From Pseudoflavonifractor sp. MSJ-37 (GTDB taxonomy: Bacteria; Bacillota; Clostridia; Oscillospirales; Oscillospiraceae): 64,000 nucleotides of DNA. The stretch is taken from the NCBI RefSeq assembly GCF_018917965.1, contig NZ_JAHLPP010000002.1, forward strand, positions 124,001-188,000, given 5' to 3'. The position numbers and the translations under genes were made by a program. Every line of letters begins with the position of its first letter. The first letter of the stretch is position 1. The notes under the pieces were generated by a model. The model saw only the letters and a program-made list of their open reading frames with translations. It did no database searches and was not told where the DNA came from. Shown one piece after another: positions 8,997 through 17,395 of this stretch.

Positions 8997-9944
8997 ATGG
9001 CCTACGAACTCTCTGACATCCTGCGCGAGACCAAAGCGGACCCCGCCGCCTTCCTGGCCCACTGCGACGAGGCATATCAGAAGCGGATCTGCCGGGCGGC
9101 GGACACCATCCTGGACCGGATGGCCCAGAGCCCCATCGTCCTCCTCTCCGGCCCCTCCGGCTCCGGCAAGACCACCACCGCCCTCAAGCTGGAGGAGGAG
9201 CTGGAGCGCCGGGGCGTGAACACCCACACCATCTCCATGGACAACTACTTCCGCACGCTGGACCGGAGCCGGGCCCCCCGCACCCCCGAGGGCGACATCG
9301 ACTACGAGTCCCCACAACTGCTGGATATGCCCCTGCTGGACGAGACCTTCACTAAGCTCTCTCAGGGCGAGGAGGTCATCATCCCCAAGTTCGAGTTCGC
9401 CCGGCAGATGCGCAACGACGCCCGGGGCCGCCCCCTGCGGCTCGCTAAGAACGAGGTGGCGATCTTCGAGGGCATCCACGCGCTGAACGACGACATCGCC
9501 GGCCGGCACCCGGAGGCCACCACCCTCTATGTCTCCGCCCGCTCCAACATTCTGGACGGGAAGGAGGTCCGCTTCAAGGGCACCTGGATGCGCATCACCC
9601 GCCGGGCCGTCCGGGACTACAATTTCCGGGGCACCGACCTGACCACCACCCTTGCCATGTGGCACAACGTCCGCCGGGGCGAGAAGCGGTACATCTCCCC
9701 CTTCAAGGGCCGGGCCACGATCATCGTGGACTCCTCGCTGCCCTATGAGGTGCCGGTGTTCGCTAACTACGCCGCTCCTCTGGCCAAGGCGCTGGAGGAC
9801 CTGCCGGAGGACAATCCCCGCTTCCGGGAACTCCACGATCTGGCGGATTCCTTCCGCTGGTTCCAGCCCATCGACCCGGCCCTGGTCCCGCCCAGCTCCC
9901 TGATCCGGGAGTTCATCGGCGGCGGGACATACAAATATAAGTGA
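8997..9944 (+). CDS. P-loop nucleoside kinase (uridine kinase-like)
   Basis: A 315-residue phosphoribulokinase/uridine kinase-family P-loop enzyme. Walker A GPSGSGKTT is at residues 52-60. SMDNYFRTLDRS carries the conserved Asp-Asn-Tyr-Phe of uridine-kinase lids, and EGIHALND is the usual EGxHAL segment. Unlike the longer clostridial fusions, it lacks an N-terminal TGS/ThrRS-like domain. A strong GGAAAGGAG precedes the ATG. It lies between hemZ and the Mrp ATPase on the same strand and is probably co-transcribed. The exact nucleoside is not deducible. Confidence 0.85.
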   Translation: MAYELSDILRETKADPAAFLAHCDEAYQKRICRAADTILDRMAQSPIVLLSGPSGSGKTTTALKLEEELERRGVNTHTISMDNYFRTLDRSRAPRTPEGDIDYESPQLLDMPLLDETFTKLSQGEEVIIPKFEFARQMRNDARGRPLRLAKNEVAIFEGIHALNDDIAGRHPEATTLYVSARSNILDGKEVRFKGTWMRITRRAVRDYNFRGTDLTTTLAMWHNVRRGEKRYISPFKGRATIIVDSSLPYEVPVFANYAAPLAKALEDLPEDNPRFRELHDLADSFRWFQPIDPALVPPSSLIREFIGGGTYKYK

Positions 9945-9998
9945 TCCCCCAGACATCTGGAGAAGATAAGAGAATGCTACAAGAAAGAAGGAGAACCC

Positions 9999-10823
9999 AT
10001 GTCTGAATGTACCCACGACTGCTCCTCCTGCGGCGAGAGCTGCGGCGAGCGCACCAGTCCCCAGAGCTTCCAGGCTCCGGCCAACCCCCTGTCCAGCATC
10101 AAGAAGGTCATCGCCGTGGTCAGCGGCAAGGGCGGCGTCGGCAAGAGCCTCGTCACGTCCTCTCTGGCCTGCGCCATGGCGGCGATGGGCAAGAAGGTCG
10201 GCATCCTGGACGCCGACGTCACCGGCCCCTCCATCCCCAAGGCCTTCGGCCTCCACACCCACGCCCTGGGCAGTGAGCAGGGCATCTACCCTGTGGACTC
10301 CAAGGGCGGCATCGAGGTCATGAGCCTCAACCTGCTGACCGAGAACGAGACCGACCCCGTGGTGTGGCGCGGCCCCGTGATCGCCGGCACCGTCAAGCAG
10401 TTCTGGACCGACGTGATCTGGGGCGAGCTGGACTATCTGTTCGTGGATATGCCGCCGGGAACGGGCGACGTGCCCCTGACCGTGTTCCAGTCCCTGCCCG
10501 TGGACGGGATCGTGATGGTCACCGCCCCCCAGGATCTGGTCAGCATGATCGTGACCAAGGCCGTGAAGATGGCGGAGCTGATGCACATCCCCGTGCTGGG
10601 CCTGGTGGAGAACTACAGCTATTTCCAGTGCCCCGACTGCGGCAAGCGGCATCCGATCTTCGGTGAGAGCCACATCGATTCCGTGGCCGCCGAGCACGGT
10701 CTGGAGGTCCTGGCCCGTCTGCCGATCGACCCCAAGCTGGCCGAGGCCTGCGACAAGGGCGAGATCGAGTCCTTCCAGCCCAACTACCTCACCGCCGTGG
10801 CCGGGAAGCTGGCCCAGCTATAA
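9999..10823 (+). CDS. Mrp/NBP35-family Fe-S cluster carrier ATPase
   Basis: A 274-residue Mrp/ApbC-type ATPase that binds and transfers Fe-S clusters. The N-terminus is cysteine-rich (CTHDCSSCGESCGE), as in NBP35-type members. The deviant Walker A reads GKGGVGKS at about residues 44-51. The switch region DMPPGTGD and the cluster-binding CPDC near residue 208 are present. The ATG has AAGAAGGAG upstream. It is the last gene of the dtd-hemZ run, closed by the strong hairpin at 10837-10872. Confidence 0.92.
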   Translation: MSECTHDCSSCGESCGERTSPQSFQAPANPLSSIKKVIAVVSGKGGVGKSLVTSSLACAMAAMGKKVGILDADVTGPSIPKAFGLHTHALGSEQGIYPVDSKGGIEVMSLNLLTENETDPVVWRGPVIAGTVKQFWTDVIWGELDYLFVDMPPGTGDVPLTVFQSLPVDGIVMVTAPQDLVSMIVTKAVKMAELMHIPVLGLVENYSYFQCPDCGKRHPIFGESHIDSVAAEHGLEVLARLPIDPKLAEACDKGEIESFQPNYLTAVAGKLAQL

Positions 10824-10836
10824 GAAAATAGTGCGA

Positions 10837-10880
10837 AGCCCGCCCGGCCTCATGATGGGGGCCGGGCGGGCTCGTTTGTC
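10837..10880. terminator. bidirectional terminator between mrp and ychF
   Basis: 13-bp GC-rich hairpin (arms 10837-10849 and 10860-10872) followed on the plus strand by a T-rich stretch (CGTTTGTCTTTTG). It sits between convergent genes. A second small hairpin at about 10912-10930 directly abuts the ychF stop. Confidence 0.85.
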
Positions 10881-10933
10881 TTTTGTGTTTGTGTTCCAGG
10901 CACGCCGCGGGACGGCCGCACGGCCGTCTGTTC

Positions 10934-12043
10934 TTACACGTTGAACCGGAAGAGGACGATGTCGCCGTCGTTCATGACGTAGTCCTTGCCCTCGGAGCGG
11001 ACCAGGCCCTTCTCCTTGGCGGCGTTCATGGAGCCGGTGGCCTTCAGGTCCTCGAAGTTCACCACCTCGGCGCGGATGAAGCCCCGCTCGAAGTCGGTGT
11101 GGATCTTGCCGGCGGCCTGAGGGGCCTTGGTGCCCCGGGTGATGGTCCAGGCCCGGCACTCGTCCTCACCGGCGGTGAGGAAGGAAATCAGACCCAGCAG
11201 GGCGTAGCTGGCCTTGATGAGCCGGTCCAGACCGGACTCGGCGATGCCCAGATCCTCCAGGAACATGGCCTTCTCGTCGCCGTCCAGCTCGGCGATCTCG
11301 GCCTCCAGCTTGGCGCAGACAGGGATGACTTGGGCCCCCTCCTTGGCGGCCCGCTGGGCCACCTGCTGGTAGTACTCCACCCCGTCGGGGGCGGCGAAGC
11401 CGTCCTCGTCCAGGTTGGCGGCGTAGATCACGGGCTTCAGAGACAGGAGCTCGCTGGTGGCGATCACTGCCTTCTCATCCTCGTCACACTCGAAGGAACG
11501 GGCGGAATTGCCATCGTTCAGCCAATCCCGCAAGCGGGAGAAGAGCTCCACCTCCTGGAGGAACTTCTTGTCGCCCTTGGCGGCGGTCTCCGCCTTCTTG
11601 ATGCGGCGCTCCACCATCTCCACGTCGGCCATGATCAGCTCCAGGTCGATGGCGTCGATGTCGCCCATGGGGTCCACGGGCACGTTCAGGTTCGTGTTCT
11701 CCACCACGTGCATGATGTTCTCATCGTCGAAGCACCGGACCACATGGACGATGGCGGAGCACTCCCGGATGTTGGCCAGGAACTTGTTGCCCAGACCGGC
11801 GCCCTTGCTGGCGCCCTTGACCAGACCGGCGATGTCCACGAACTCGATCACGGCTGGGGTGGTCTTTTTGGGCTGGTAGAACTCGCTGAGCCAGTCCAGC
11901 CGCGCGTCGGGCACGGCCACCACGCCCACATTGGGGTCGATGGTGCAGAAGGGGTAGTTGGCGCTCTCCGCGCCGGCGTTGGTGATGGCGTTGAACAGGG
12001 TCGATTTGCCCACGTTGGGGAGACCCACGATACCGAGCTTCAT
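10934..12043 (-). CDS. ychF: redox-regulated ATPase YchF (Obg family)
   Basis: Obg-family P-loop protein that prefers ATP and associates with ribosomes. G1 is GLPNVGKST at residues 6-14; the G4 position carries the non-canonical NLDED typical of YchF in place of NKxD; the C-terminal TGS domain ends in the expected [11 protein letters not shown]. The frame is open seven codons further up, but [10 protein letters not shown] at 12041-12043 has AAAGGACG at the right distance and is the canonical start, giving 369 residues. It is a single-gene unit with its own promoter at 12088-12116. Confidence 0.97.
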   Translation of the reverse strand: MKLGIVGLPNVGKSTLFNAITNAGAESANYPFCTIDPNVGVVAVPDARLDWLSEFYQPKKTTPAVIEFVDIAGLVKGASKGAGLGNKFLANIRECSAIVHVVRCFDDENIMHVVENTNLNVPVDPMGDIDAIDLELIMADVEMVERRIKKAETAAKGDKKFLQEVELFSRLRDWLNDGNSARSFECDEDEKAVIATSELLSLKPVIYAANLDEDGFAAPDGVEYYQQVAQRAAKEGAQVIPVCAKLEAEIAELDGDEKAMFLEDLGIAESGLDRLIKASYALLGLISFLTAGEDECRAWTITRGTKAPQAAGKIHTDFERGFIRAEVVNFEDLKATGSMNAAKEKGLVRSEGKDYVMNDGDIVLFRFNV

Positions 12044-12087
12044 ATCAAAACGTCCTTTCGGCATGAAAATACGAAATAAGCCTATCT

Positions 12088-12116
12088 ATTATACCGAACG
12101 GCGCGGGAAAAGACAA
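12088..12116 (-). promoter_or_regulatory. ychF promoter
   Basis: Minus strand TTGTCT (12111-12116), 17-nt spacer, TATAAT (12088-12093), about 45 nt before the ychF start. Confidence 0.75.
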
Positions 12117-12171
12117 GGGCGGGGCAGACCTCTCGATAAAATTTGAGTCCCTAGCTTCGATGGGACCGGAT

Positions 12172-12244
12172 CATATCATCCGCCGTCCCGTAGGCTATGG
12201 CGGATGAAACATGAGCCGCCGCCCGGTGCCGGGCGGCGGCTCTC
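12172..12244 (-). terminator. pnp terminator region, two tandem hairpins
   Basis: Downstream of pnp on the minus strand comes a 14-bp hairpin (arms 12213-12226 and 12229-12242), then a second (TCATCCGCC/GGCGGATGA, about 12174-12207). The T-tract is poor (ATGTTTCATCC), so termination may rely on stem strength. The rest of the 12044-12276 gap holds only the ychF promoter. Confidence 0.55.
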
Positions 12245-12276
12245 ATCTGTTCTATTCGATCGTTCCGGGGGCGCGC

Positions 12277-14427
12277 TTACTTCACGGCCTCGCCAGCGGC
12301 CTTGCGGGCCTTGATCTCCTTGAGGGCATCCTTGTAGGACAGGTTCACGCGGCCCTTCTCGTCGATGTCGGTGACCTTGACCCAGATCATGTCGCCGATG
12401 TTGACCACGTCCTCCACCTTCTCCACGCGGCGGTCCGCCAGCTTGGAGATGTGGACCATGCCGTCCTTGCCGGGAGCCAGCTCCACGAAGGCGCCGAACT
12501 GCAGGATGCGGACCACCTTGCCGTAGTACAGCTGGCCCACCTCGGGCACGAACACGATGGTCTCGATGATCTTCTTGGCGGCGTCACAGCTCTCGGCGTT
12601 CTCACCGGCGATGTAGATGGTGCCGTCGTCCTCGATGTCGATCTTGGCGCCGGTGTCGGCACAGATCTTCTGGATGACCTTGCCGCCGGAGCCGATGACC
12701 TCGCGGATCTTATCCACGTCGATCTTCATCTTCACCATCTTGGGCGCAGTGGGAGCCACCTCGGGACGAGGCTCGGAGATGCAGGGCAGCATGATCTCGT
12801 CCAGGATGGCGAAGCGGGCGTCGCGGGTGATCTCCAGCGCCTGCTTGATGATCTCATGGGACAGGCCGTCGTTCTTCAGGTCCATCTGGATGGCGGTGAT
12901 GCCCTTCTTGGTACCGGCGACCTTGAAGTCCATCTCGCCGTGGAAGTCCTCCACGCCCTGGATGTCGATGAAGGTCTGGAAGGAGCCGTCGTCATCCTGG
13001 ATCAGGCCGCAGGAGATGCCGGCCACGGGGGCCTTGATGGGCACGCCGGCGTCCATGAGGGCCAGAGTGGAGCCGCAGATGGAGCCCTGAGAGGTGGAGC
13101 CGTTGGAGCTCAGGACCTCAGAGACCACGCGGATGGCGTAGGGGAACTCCTCCACGGAGGGGATCACGGGCTCCAGGGCCCGCTCGGCCAGCGCGCCGTG
13201 GCCGTACTCGCGGCGGTTGGTGGACCGGGCGCCCCGGGCCTCGCCCACGGAGTAGGAGGGGAAGTTGTAGTGGTGCATATACCGCTTCTCGGTCTCCTCC
13301 CAGATGGTGTCCAGCTTCTGGGCGGCGGAGAGGGTGTTCAGGGTCGCCACGGACAGGACCTGGGTCTGGCCGCGGGTGAACAGGCCGGAGCCATGCACAC
13401 GGGGCAGGACGCCCACCTCGGCGGAGAGGGGACGGATCTCGTTCTTGGCGCGGCCGTCCACGCGGTGGCCCTCCAGCAGCCAGGCCTTGACGATCTTCTT
13501 CTGGAATTTGTAGGTGATCTCATCCAGATACTTGTCCATCTCGGGATACTCGTCCAGGAACAGCTCGTGCCAGCGGTCGATCAGGGCGTTCCAGCGGGTC
13601 TCGCGGACGTTCTTGTCGTCGGTATCCATGGCGGCCTTGGCCTCGTCCATGGTGGCGGCCACGATCTTGTCGAAGAGCTCCTGATCGAAGTCGGCGTGCT
13701 CATACTCCATCTTGGGCTTGCCGATCTCGGCCACGATGCCGTTGATGAAGGCCACCTGCTTGCGGATCTCCTCATGGGCCTTCACGATGCCCTCGTACAT
13801 GATCTCGTCGGGGATCTCCTTGGCGCCGGCCTCGATCATGACGACTTTGCCGTCGGTGGCGGCCACGGTCACGTCCATCTGGGAGGTCTTGCGCTGCTCC
13901 TGATCGGGGTTCAGGACGATCTGGCCGTCGCAGTAGCCCACCTCCAGGCAGCCGATGGGGCCGGCCCAGGGGATGTCGGAGTAGGACAGGCAGACGGAGG
14001 TGCCGATCATGGCGGCCACCTCGGGGGAGCAGTCGTAGTCCACGCTCATGACGGTGCAGGTGACGCACACGTCGTTGCGGAAGTCATAGGGGAACAGGGG
14101 ACGGATGGGCCGGTCGATCAGGCGGCTGGCCAGCACGGCGGGCAGGGAGGGGCGGCCTTCCCGGCGCATGAAGGAGCCGGGGATGCGGCCCACGGCATAG
14201 AGCTTCTCCTCGAAGTCCACGCTCAGGGGGAAGAAGTCCACGCCGTCCCGGGGACGGGCGGAGGCGGTGACGGCCACCATGACGGTGGTCTCGCCGTACT
14301 TGACCATGCAGGCGGCGTTGGCCAGCTCGGCGACCTTGCCGATCTCGATGGTCAGGGGACGGCCGGCCACGTCCATGGTCCAGGTCTTGAAGTTGGGGAA
14401 CTCTCTGTGCTTGATGATAGTGGACAT
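12277..14427 (-). CDS. pnp: polyribonucleotide nucleotidyltransferase (PNPase)
   Basis: 3'-5' phosphorolytic exoribonuclease of mRNA decay. The ATG at 14425-14427 is preceded by AAAAAAGGAGG and yields 716 residues, close to the usual 700-720. The order is: first RNase PH domain from residue 1, an all-alpha linker, the second RNase PH domain with GSSTSQGSICG, the KH domain containing VIGSGGKVIQKI, and the S1 domain ending KGRVNLSYKDAL. A short Lys/Ala-rich tail closes the protein. It lies downstream of rpsO, the classical rpsO-pnp arrangement. A long stem-loop in the intercistronic gap is a candidate processing site. Confidence 0.98.
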   Translation of the reverse strand: MSTIIKHREFPNFKTWTMDVAGRPLTIEIGKVAELANAACMVKYGETTVMVAVTASARPRDGVDFFPLSVDFEEKLYAVGRIPGSFMRREGRPSLPAVLASRLIDRPIRPLFPYDFRNDVCVTCTVMSVDYDCSPEVAAMIGTSVCLSYSDIPWAGPIGCLEVGYCDGQIVLNPDQEQRKTSQMDVTVAATDGKVVMIEAGAKEIPDEIMYEGIVKAHEEIRKQVAFINGIVAEIGKPKMEYEHADFDQELFDKIVAATMDEAKAAMDTDDKNVRETRWNALIDRWHELFLDEYPEMDKYLDEITYKFQKKIVKAWLLEGHRVDGRAKNEIRPLSAEVGVLPRVHGSGLFTRGQTQVLSVATLNTLSAAQKLDTIWEETEKRYMHHYNFPSYSVGEARGARSTNRREYGHGALAERALEPVIPSVEEFPYAIRVVSEVLSSNGSTSQGSICGSTLALMDAGVPIKAPVAGISCGLIQDDDGSFQTFIDIQGVEDFHGEMDFKVAGTKKGITAIQMDLKNDGLSHEIIKQALEITRDARFAILDEIMLPCISEPRPEVAPTAPKMVKMKIDVDKIREVIGSGGKVIQKICADTGAKIDIEDDGTIYIAGENAESCDAAKKIIETIVFVPEVGQLYYGKVVRILQFGAFVELAPGKDGMVHISKLADRRVEKVEDVVNIGDMIWVKVTDIDEKGRVNLSYKDALKEIKARKAAGEAVK

Positions 14428-14470
14428 TGGATATCCTCCTTTTTTGGCACCCGCAGAGCCTGTCAGCCCT

Positions 14471-14527
14471 TTAGCACTTGGATACGGTGGGGAAGGGAGG
14501 CCCGTCCTCTCCATATCCAACTGCTAA
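14471..14527 (-). promoter_or_regulatory. long rpsO-pnp intercistronic stem-loop
   Basis: Near-perfect 17-bp inverted repeat (arms about 14471-14487 and 14511-14527, two mismatches) in the pnp leader, ending about 44 nt before the pnp start. There is no T-run after it on the minus strand. By analogy with enterobacterial pnp, where RNase III cleaves a leader stem and PNPase autoregulates, it may be a processing site; this is inference. Confidence 0.6.
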
Positions 14528-14592
14528 AAAAGCCTTCCGGCCCACAGGCGCGGCGTTTGATGTTTTTGGTCCTGCTGTTTTGGTCCTGCTGG

Positions 14593-14626
14593 AAGAAAAG
14601 GGTGGTGCGGAAGTCCACACCACCCT
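14593..14626 (-). terminator. rpsO terminator
   Basis: On the minus strand an 8-bp GGGTGGTG/CACCACCC hairpin (14600-14625) followed by TTTTCTT, 14 nt past the rpsO stop. It probably gives partial termination before pnp. Confidence 0.75.
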
Positions 14627-14638
14627 CATTTCAACAGA

Positions 14639-14905
14639 TCACTTACGGATGCCCAGCTTGGCGATGATGGCGCGGTAACGCTCGATATCCTTGGCAGCCA
14701 GGTAGTCCAGCATCTTGCGGCGCTTGCCGACCATCTTCAGCAGGCCGCGACGGCTGTGGTTGTCGTGGATATGCACCTTCAGATGCTCGGTGAGCTCCTT
14801 GATGCGGGCGGTCAGGATGGCGATCTGGACCTCGGGGGAGCCAGTATCGGTCGCGTGGGTGCGGTTGGCCTCGATGACGGCCGTCTTTTCGTCCTTACGG
14901 ATCAT
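14639..14905 (-). CDS. rpsO: 30S ribosomal protein S15
   Basis: Primary 16S rRNA-binding protein of the small-subunit platform. The start [12 protein letters not shown] at 14903-14905 has AAAGGTGG at the right distance and gives 88 residues, the normal S15 length. An ATG four codons earlier has no suitable ribosome-binding site. The RNA-binding [15 protein letters not shown] and the terminal [14 protein letters not shown] are typical. A promoter and a structured leader of about 115 nt precede it, fitting the known autoregulation of rpsO by S15 binding to its own mRNA in several bacteria. Confidence 0.98.
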   Translation of the reverse strand: MIRKDEKTAVIEANRTHATDTGSPEVQIAILTARIKELTEHLKVHIHDNHSRRGLLKMVGKRRKMLDYLAAKDIERYRAIIAKLGIRK

Positions 14906-14935
14906 GGGAAATTCCACCTTTCAAATGATTCCCCG

Positions 14936-15000
14936 GTGACTGAGTCGAGGGCCAGTGGGCCCCTGCGTATGAGCGAGGGATGCTCCCTGGACTAGGTCAC
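14936..15000 (-). promoter_or_regulatory. candidate S15 autoregulatory mRNA leader (three-way junction)
   Basis: In the rpsO leader RNA an outer stem (14990-15000 with 14936-14946, 9 of 11 pairs) encloses two hairpins: AGGG/CCCT at about 14975-14988 and a GGGCC-rich one at about 14947-14964. A three-helix layout resembles the S15-binding leader described in Geobacillus. The folding is by eye only. Confidence 0.5.
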
Positions 15001-15027
15001 GGGTCTGCACAGTTCACGTGCTTTCCT

Positions 15028-15056
15028 ACTATACCATGATCTTTCCCGTGTGTAAA
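15028..15056 (-). promoter_or_regulatory. rpsO promoter
   Basis: Minus strand TTTACA (15051-15056), 17-nt spacer, TATAGT (15028-15033). An inverted repeat GCGGAAAA/TTTTCCGC (about 15065-15100) lies just upstream, toward the divergent DUF4397-type gene. Confidence 0.75.
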
Positions 15057-15139
15057 GGAAAAGATGCGGAAAACTTCCCTAGTTTCGGGCACTTTTCCGC
15101 CGGGCCGATCATGCACTCCTCCCTCGGTCCCGGCGTAGG

Positions 15140-16126
15140 ATGGAGCATCCTGTGGAAAGGGGGTGGCGCGCGGGGGGACGGACTCCCGCGCCGACCCATA
15201 TGGACCATGATATCCCTGCGGTCCCTCTGCCCGATCCGGGGGAGGGCGGACCCGTCTGGCCCGGCGATGCCGATACGCCTGAGATCCCTCTGCCCAGACC
15301 CGGCGAGGGGGGACCCGTCTGGCCCGACGATGCCGATACGCCTGAGATCCCTCTGCCCAGGCCCGGTGAGGGGGGACCCGTCTGGCCGGGGGACAGCGGC
15401 TCTGACGACGCCGGCATCCCGTCGGTCCCCCTGCCGGAGCCGGGAGAGGGCGGACCTGTCTGGCCCGGCCTCCAGCGGCCCCTGCGCTATGCTAAGATCC
15501 GGTTCCTGAACGCCGCCGCCGGACGGCGGCCTCTGCGGATCCTGCTGGGCCGGAGCCGGATCGCGTCGGCTCTGAGCTTCGCCGCCTTCACGCCCTGGCG
15601 GCCGGCGATCCCCGGCTACCGGACCGTCACGGTGCTGGCCCAGGACGGCACCGTCCTGCTCCAGCGGGGCCTGCCCTTCCCGGCGGACGGCGTCTACACC
15701 GTGGCGGTGGTCCCGACGGCCCGGGGGCTGGACCTGGTGCAGATCTCCGACGCCTGCTGTCGGTCCGGCGGCGGCTGGTCCAGCCTGCGGGTGTGCGCCC
15801 TGGCCTATGACGCCCCGCCTCTGGATGTCCTGCTGGGGGACGGCCGGGTGGTATTCGCCGACGTGCGCTTCAAAGAGGTCACCAGCTTCCGGCGGGTCTG
15901 GCCGGGCTCCTATCAGTTCTGGTTCGCCGCCGCGGACCTGCCGGCCATGCCGATGGGGATGGATGTGGAGACCATGGACCCGGCCTTCCTGGGGGCGGCG
16001 GATCCGCTGACCAACAGCTTCGCCGCGCTCCGTCTGGACGTGGCCCGGCGGACGGACTACACCCTCTATCTCCTGCGGGACGGAGGCGGCGGAATCCAGG
16101 TCCTCCCGGCGGAGCGCCGGTCCTGA
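15140..16126 (+). CDS. DUF4397-type protein with proline-rich repeats
   Basis: A 328-residue protein with no signal peptide or membrane span that I can see. Residues about 25-110 are four tandem copies of a unit built around PLPxPGEGGPVWP. The middle copies are 21 residues (63 nt) apart with near-identical DNA. From about residue 118 a globular part begins KIRFLNAAAG and continues with TVTVLAQDGTVLLQ, resembling the beta-sandwich DUF4397 family that is often found on cell surfaces of spore formers. The start is uncertain: the ATG at 15140 has only a weak ribosome-binding site, and in-frame GTG (15152) and ATG (15200) are alternatives. Function unknown. Confidence 0.7.
   Translation: MEHPVERGWRAGGRTPAPTHMDHDIPAVPLPDPGEGGPVWPGDADTPEIPLPRPGEGGPVWPDDADTPEIPLPRPGEGGPVWPGDSGSDDAGIPSVPLPEPGEGGPVWPGLQRPLRYAKIRFLNAAAGRRPLRILLGRSRIASALSFAAFTPWRPAIPGYRTVTVLAQDGTVLLQRGLPFPADGVYTVAVVPTARGLDLVQISDACCRSGGGWSSLRVCALAYDAPPLDVLLGDGRVVFADVRFKEVTSFRRVWPGSYQFWFAAADLPAMPMGMDVETMDPAFLGAADPLTNSFAALRLDVARRTDYTLYLLRDGGGGIQVLPAERRS
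15220..15465 (+). repeat. tandem coding repeat, 63-nt unit
   Basis: Direct repeats encoding PLPxPGEGGPVWP with spacers DADTPEI. Copies around 15266 and 15329 differ at only a few bases, implying recent expansion or gene conversion. Confidence 0.8.
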
Positions 16127-16136
16127 TAGATTCTCC

Positions 16137-16165
16137 TTGCATCTGTCCCCACCATGATGTATGCT
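16137..16165 (+). promoter_or_regulatory. promoter of the M20 amidohydrolase gene
   Basis: TTGCAT (16137-16142), 17-nt spacer, TATGCT (16160-16165), about 40 nt before the start codon. Confidence 0.65.
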
Positions 16166-16204
16166 CCCTAACAGATACTTCACCATGACAGAGAGGGCGA
16201 TACC

Positions 16205-17305
16205 ATGGATGGACTGCTGACCACCTACCGCCGGGACCTGCATCAGATCCCGGAGCTGGATACGGACCTGCCGGAGACCACCGCCTACCTGCGCCGAGTG
16301 CTGGAGGGCCTGCCCTGCCGGGTCTTTTCTCCGGACGACCGCGGGCTGTGCGCCTACTTCGACGGGGGAAAGGCGCGCACCGCCGCCTGGCGGGCCGATA
16401 TGGATGCCCTCCCCATCGTGGAGCGCTCCGGAGCCCCCTATGCCTCCCGGCATCCGGGGAAGATGCACGCCTGCGGCCACGACGGCCACATGGCCATGGC
16501 GCTCGGTCTGGCCGGTTGGACGGCCGAGCATCTGGCCGAGCTGCCCCGGAACGTGCTCTTCGTGTTCCAGCCGGCGGAGGAGACCACCGGCGGCGCGCGG
16601 CTCATCTGCGCGTCCGGCGTCTTTTCGGAACACCGGGTGGAGCGGATCTTCGGCTTCCATCTGTGGCCCGACCTGCCTGCCGGACAGATCAGCAGTCGTC
16701 CCGGCCCTCTCCTGGCCCGGGCCAGCGAGGTGACGGTGGACATCACCGGCAAGAGCGCCCACATCGCCAAATGGCGGGAGGGGGACGACGCCCTCCTGGC
16801 CGCCGCCCGCTTCCTCTGCGGAGCGGACCGGGCTATGGAGGACCTGCGCCGGACGGCCGGTCCCTGCCTCCTGAAGTTCGGCCGCATGGAGAGCGGCACC
16901 GTCCGCAACGCCATCAGCGCCCACAGCCAGATCCTGGGCAGTCTCCGGGTGTTCTCCGATGACGCCTTCGACCGGGCAAAGGCTCTGCTGGAAGGTCTGG
17001 GCCGGACCGTGGGGGAGGAGACGGGCACCGCCTTCCGGGTGGGCTTCTCCACCGGATATCCCCCCGTGCGGAACGATGAGGATCTGCTCCGGCGGGCGGA
17101 GGCGGCCCTGCCGGGGCTGAGCATCCTGCCGGAGCCTCTGCTGATCGCGGAGGACTTCGCCTTCTATCAACAGATCCTGCCGGGACTGTTCCTCCTGCTG
17201 GGCACCGGCACCGGGATCCCCCTCCACGCCGACACCTTCGATTTCGACGAGTCCATCCTGGCCGCCGGCGTGGCGGCGGGGCAGAAGCTCCTGTCCATGG
17301 ACTGA
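16205..17305 (+). CDS. M20-family amidohydrolase/peptidase
   Basis: A 366-residue metal-dependent amidohydrolase of the M20D group (hippurate hydrolase, N-acetyl-diaminopimelate deacetylase, IAA-amino acid hydrolase). The metal-site segments are ADMDALPI, the CGHDGHMAMALG block and FQPAEETTGGA. A lid domain begins near ASEVTVDITGKSAHIA, and the C-terminal EDFAFYQQ and HADTFDFDE supply the remaining ligand. An AGAGAGGGCG ribosome-binding site precedes the ATG. It has its own promoter and is followed by a perfect terminator. No dap genes are adjacent, so the N-acyl amino acid substrate is undetermined. Confidence 0.88.
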   Translation: MDGLLTTYRRDLHQIPELDTDLPETTAYLRRVLEGLPCRVFSPDDRGLCAYFDGGKARTAAWRADMDALPIVERSGAPYASRHPGKMHACGHDGHMAMALGLAGWTAEHLAELPRNVLFVFQPAEETTGGARLICASGVFSEHRVERIFGFHLWPDLPAGQISSRPGPLLARASEVTVDITGKSAHIAKWREGDDALLAAARFLCGADRAMEDLRRTAGPCLLKFGRMESGTVRNAISAHSQILGSLRVFSDDAFDRAKALLEGLGRTVGEETGTAFRVGFSTGYPPVRNDEDLLRRAEAALPGLSILPEPLLIAEDFAFYQQILPGLFLLLGTGTGIPLHADTFDFDESILAAGVAAGQKLLSMD

Positions 17306-17313
17306 CACCGATG

Positions 17314-17361
17314 AAAACACCGGGAGAGACTGCTTCGCCGCAGTCTCTCCCGGTGTTTTTC
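17314..17361 (+). terminator. rho-independent terminator
   Basis: A 20-bp perfect hairpin (arms 17314-17333 and 17340-17359) with an A-rich foot and a TTTTT tail; it works for the plus-strand gene and probably also for the convergent 17396 gene. Confidence 0.92.
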
Positions 17362-17395
17362 TCACTGGCAGGCGGGACGGTCCGCCATTTTCCGT

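Noticed and set aside
7260-10697. Very long open frame on the minus strand (over 1,100 codons) opposite the dtd-hemZ-mrp genes
   Set aside because: It is an antisense shadow of GC-rich genes: composition is His/Gly/Val/Leu-rich without domains, and well-supported genes fill the plus strand.
12211-14667. 818-codon plus-strand frame opposite pnp
   Set aside because: Antisense shadow of pnp; low-complexity His/Asp/Gly/Leu composition and no ribosome-binding site.
15220-15465. CRISPR-like direct repeats
   Set aside because: The repeats are in-frame coding units of 63 nt with no unique spacers; no cas genes occur in the window.
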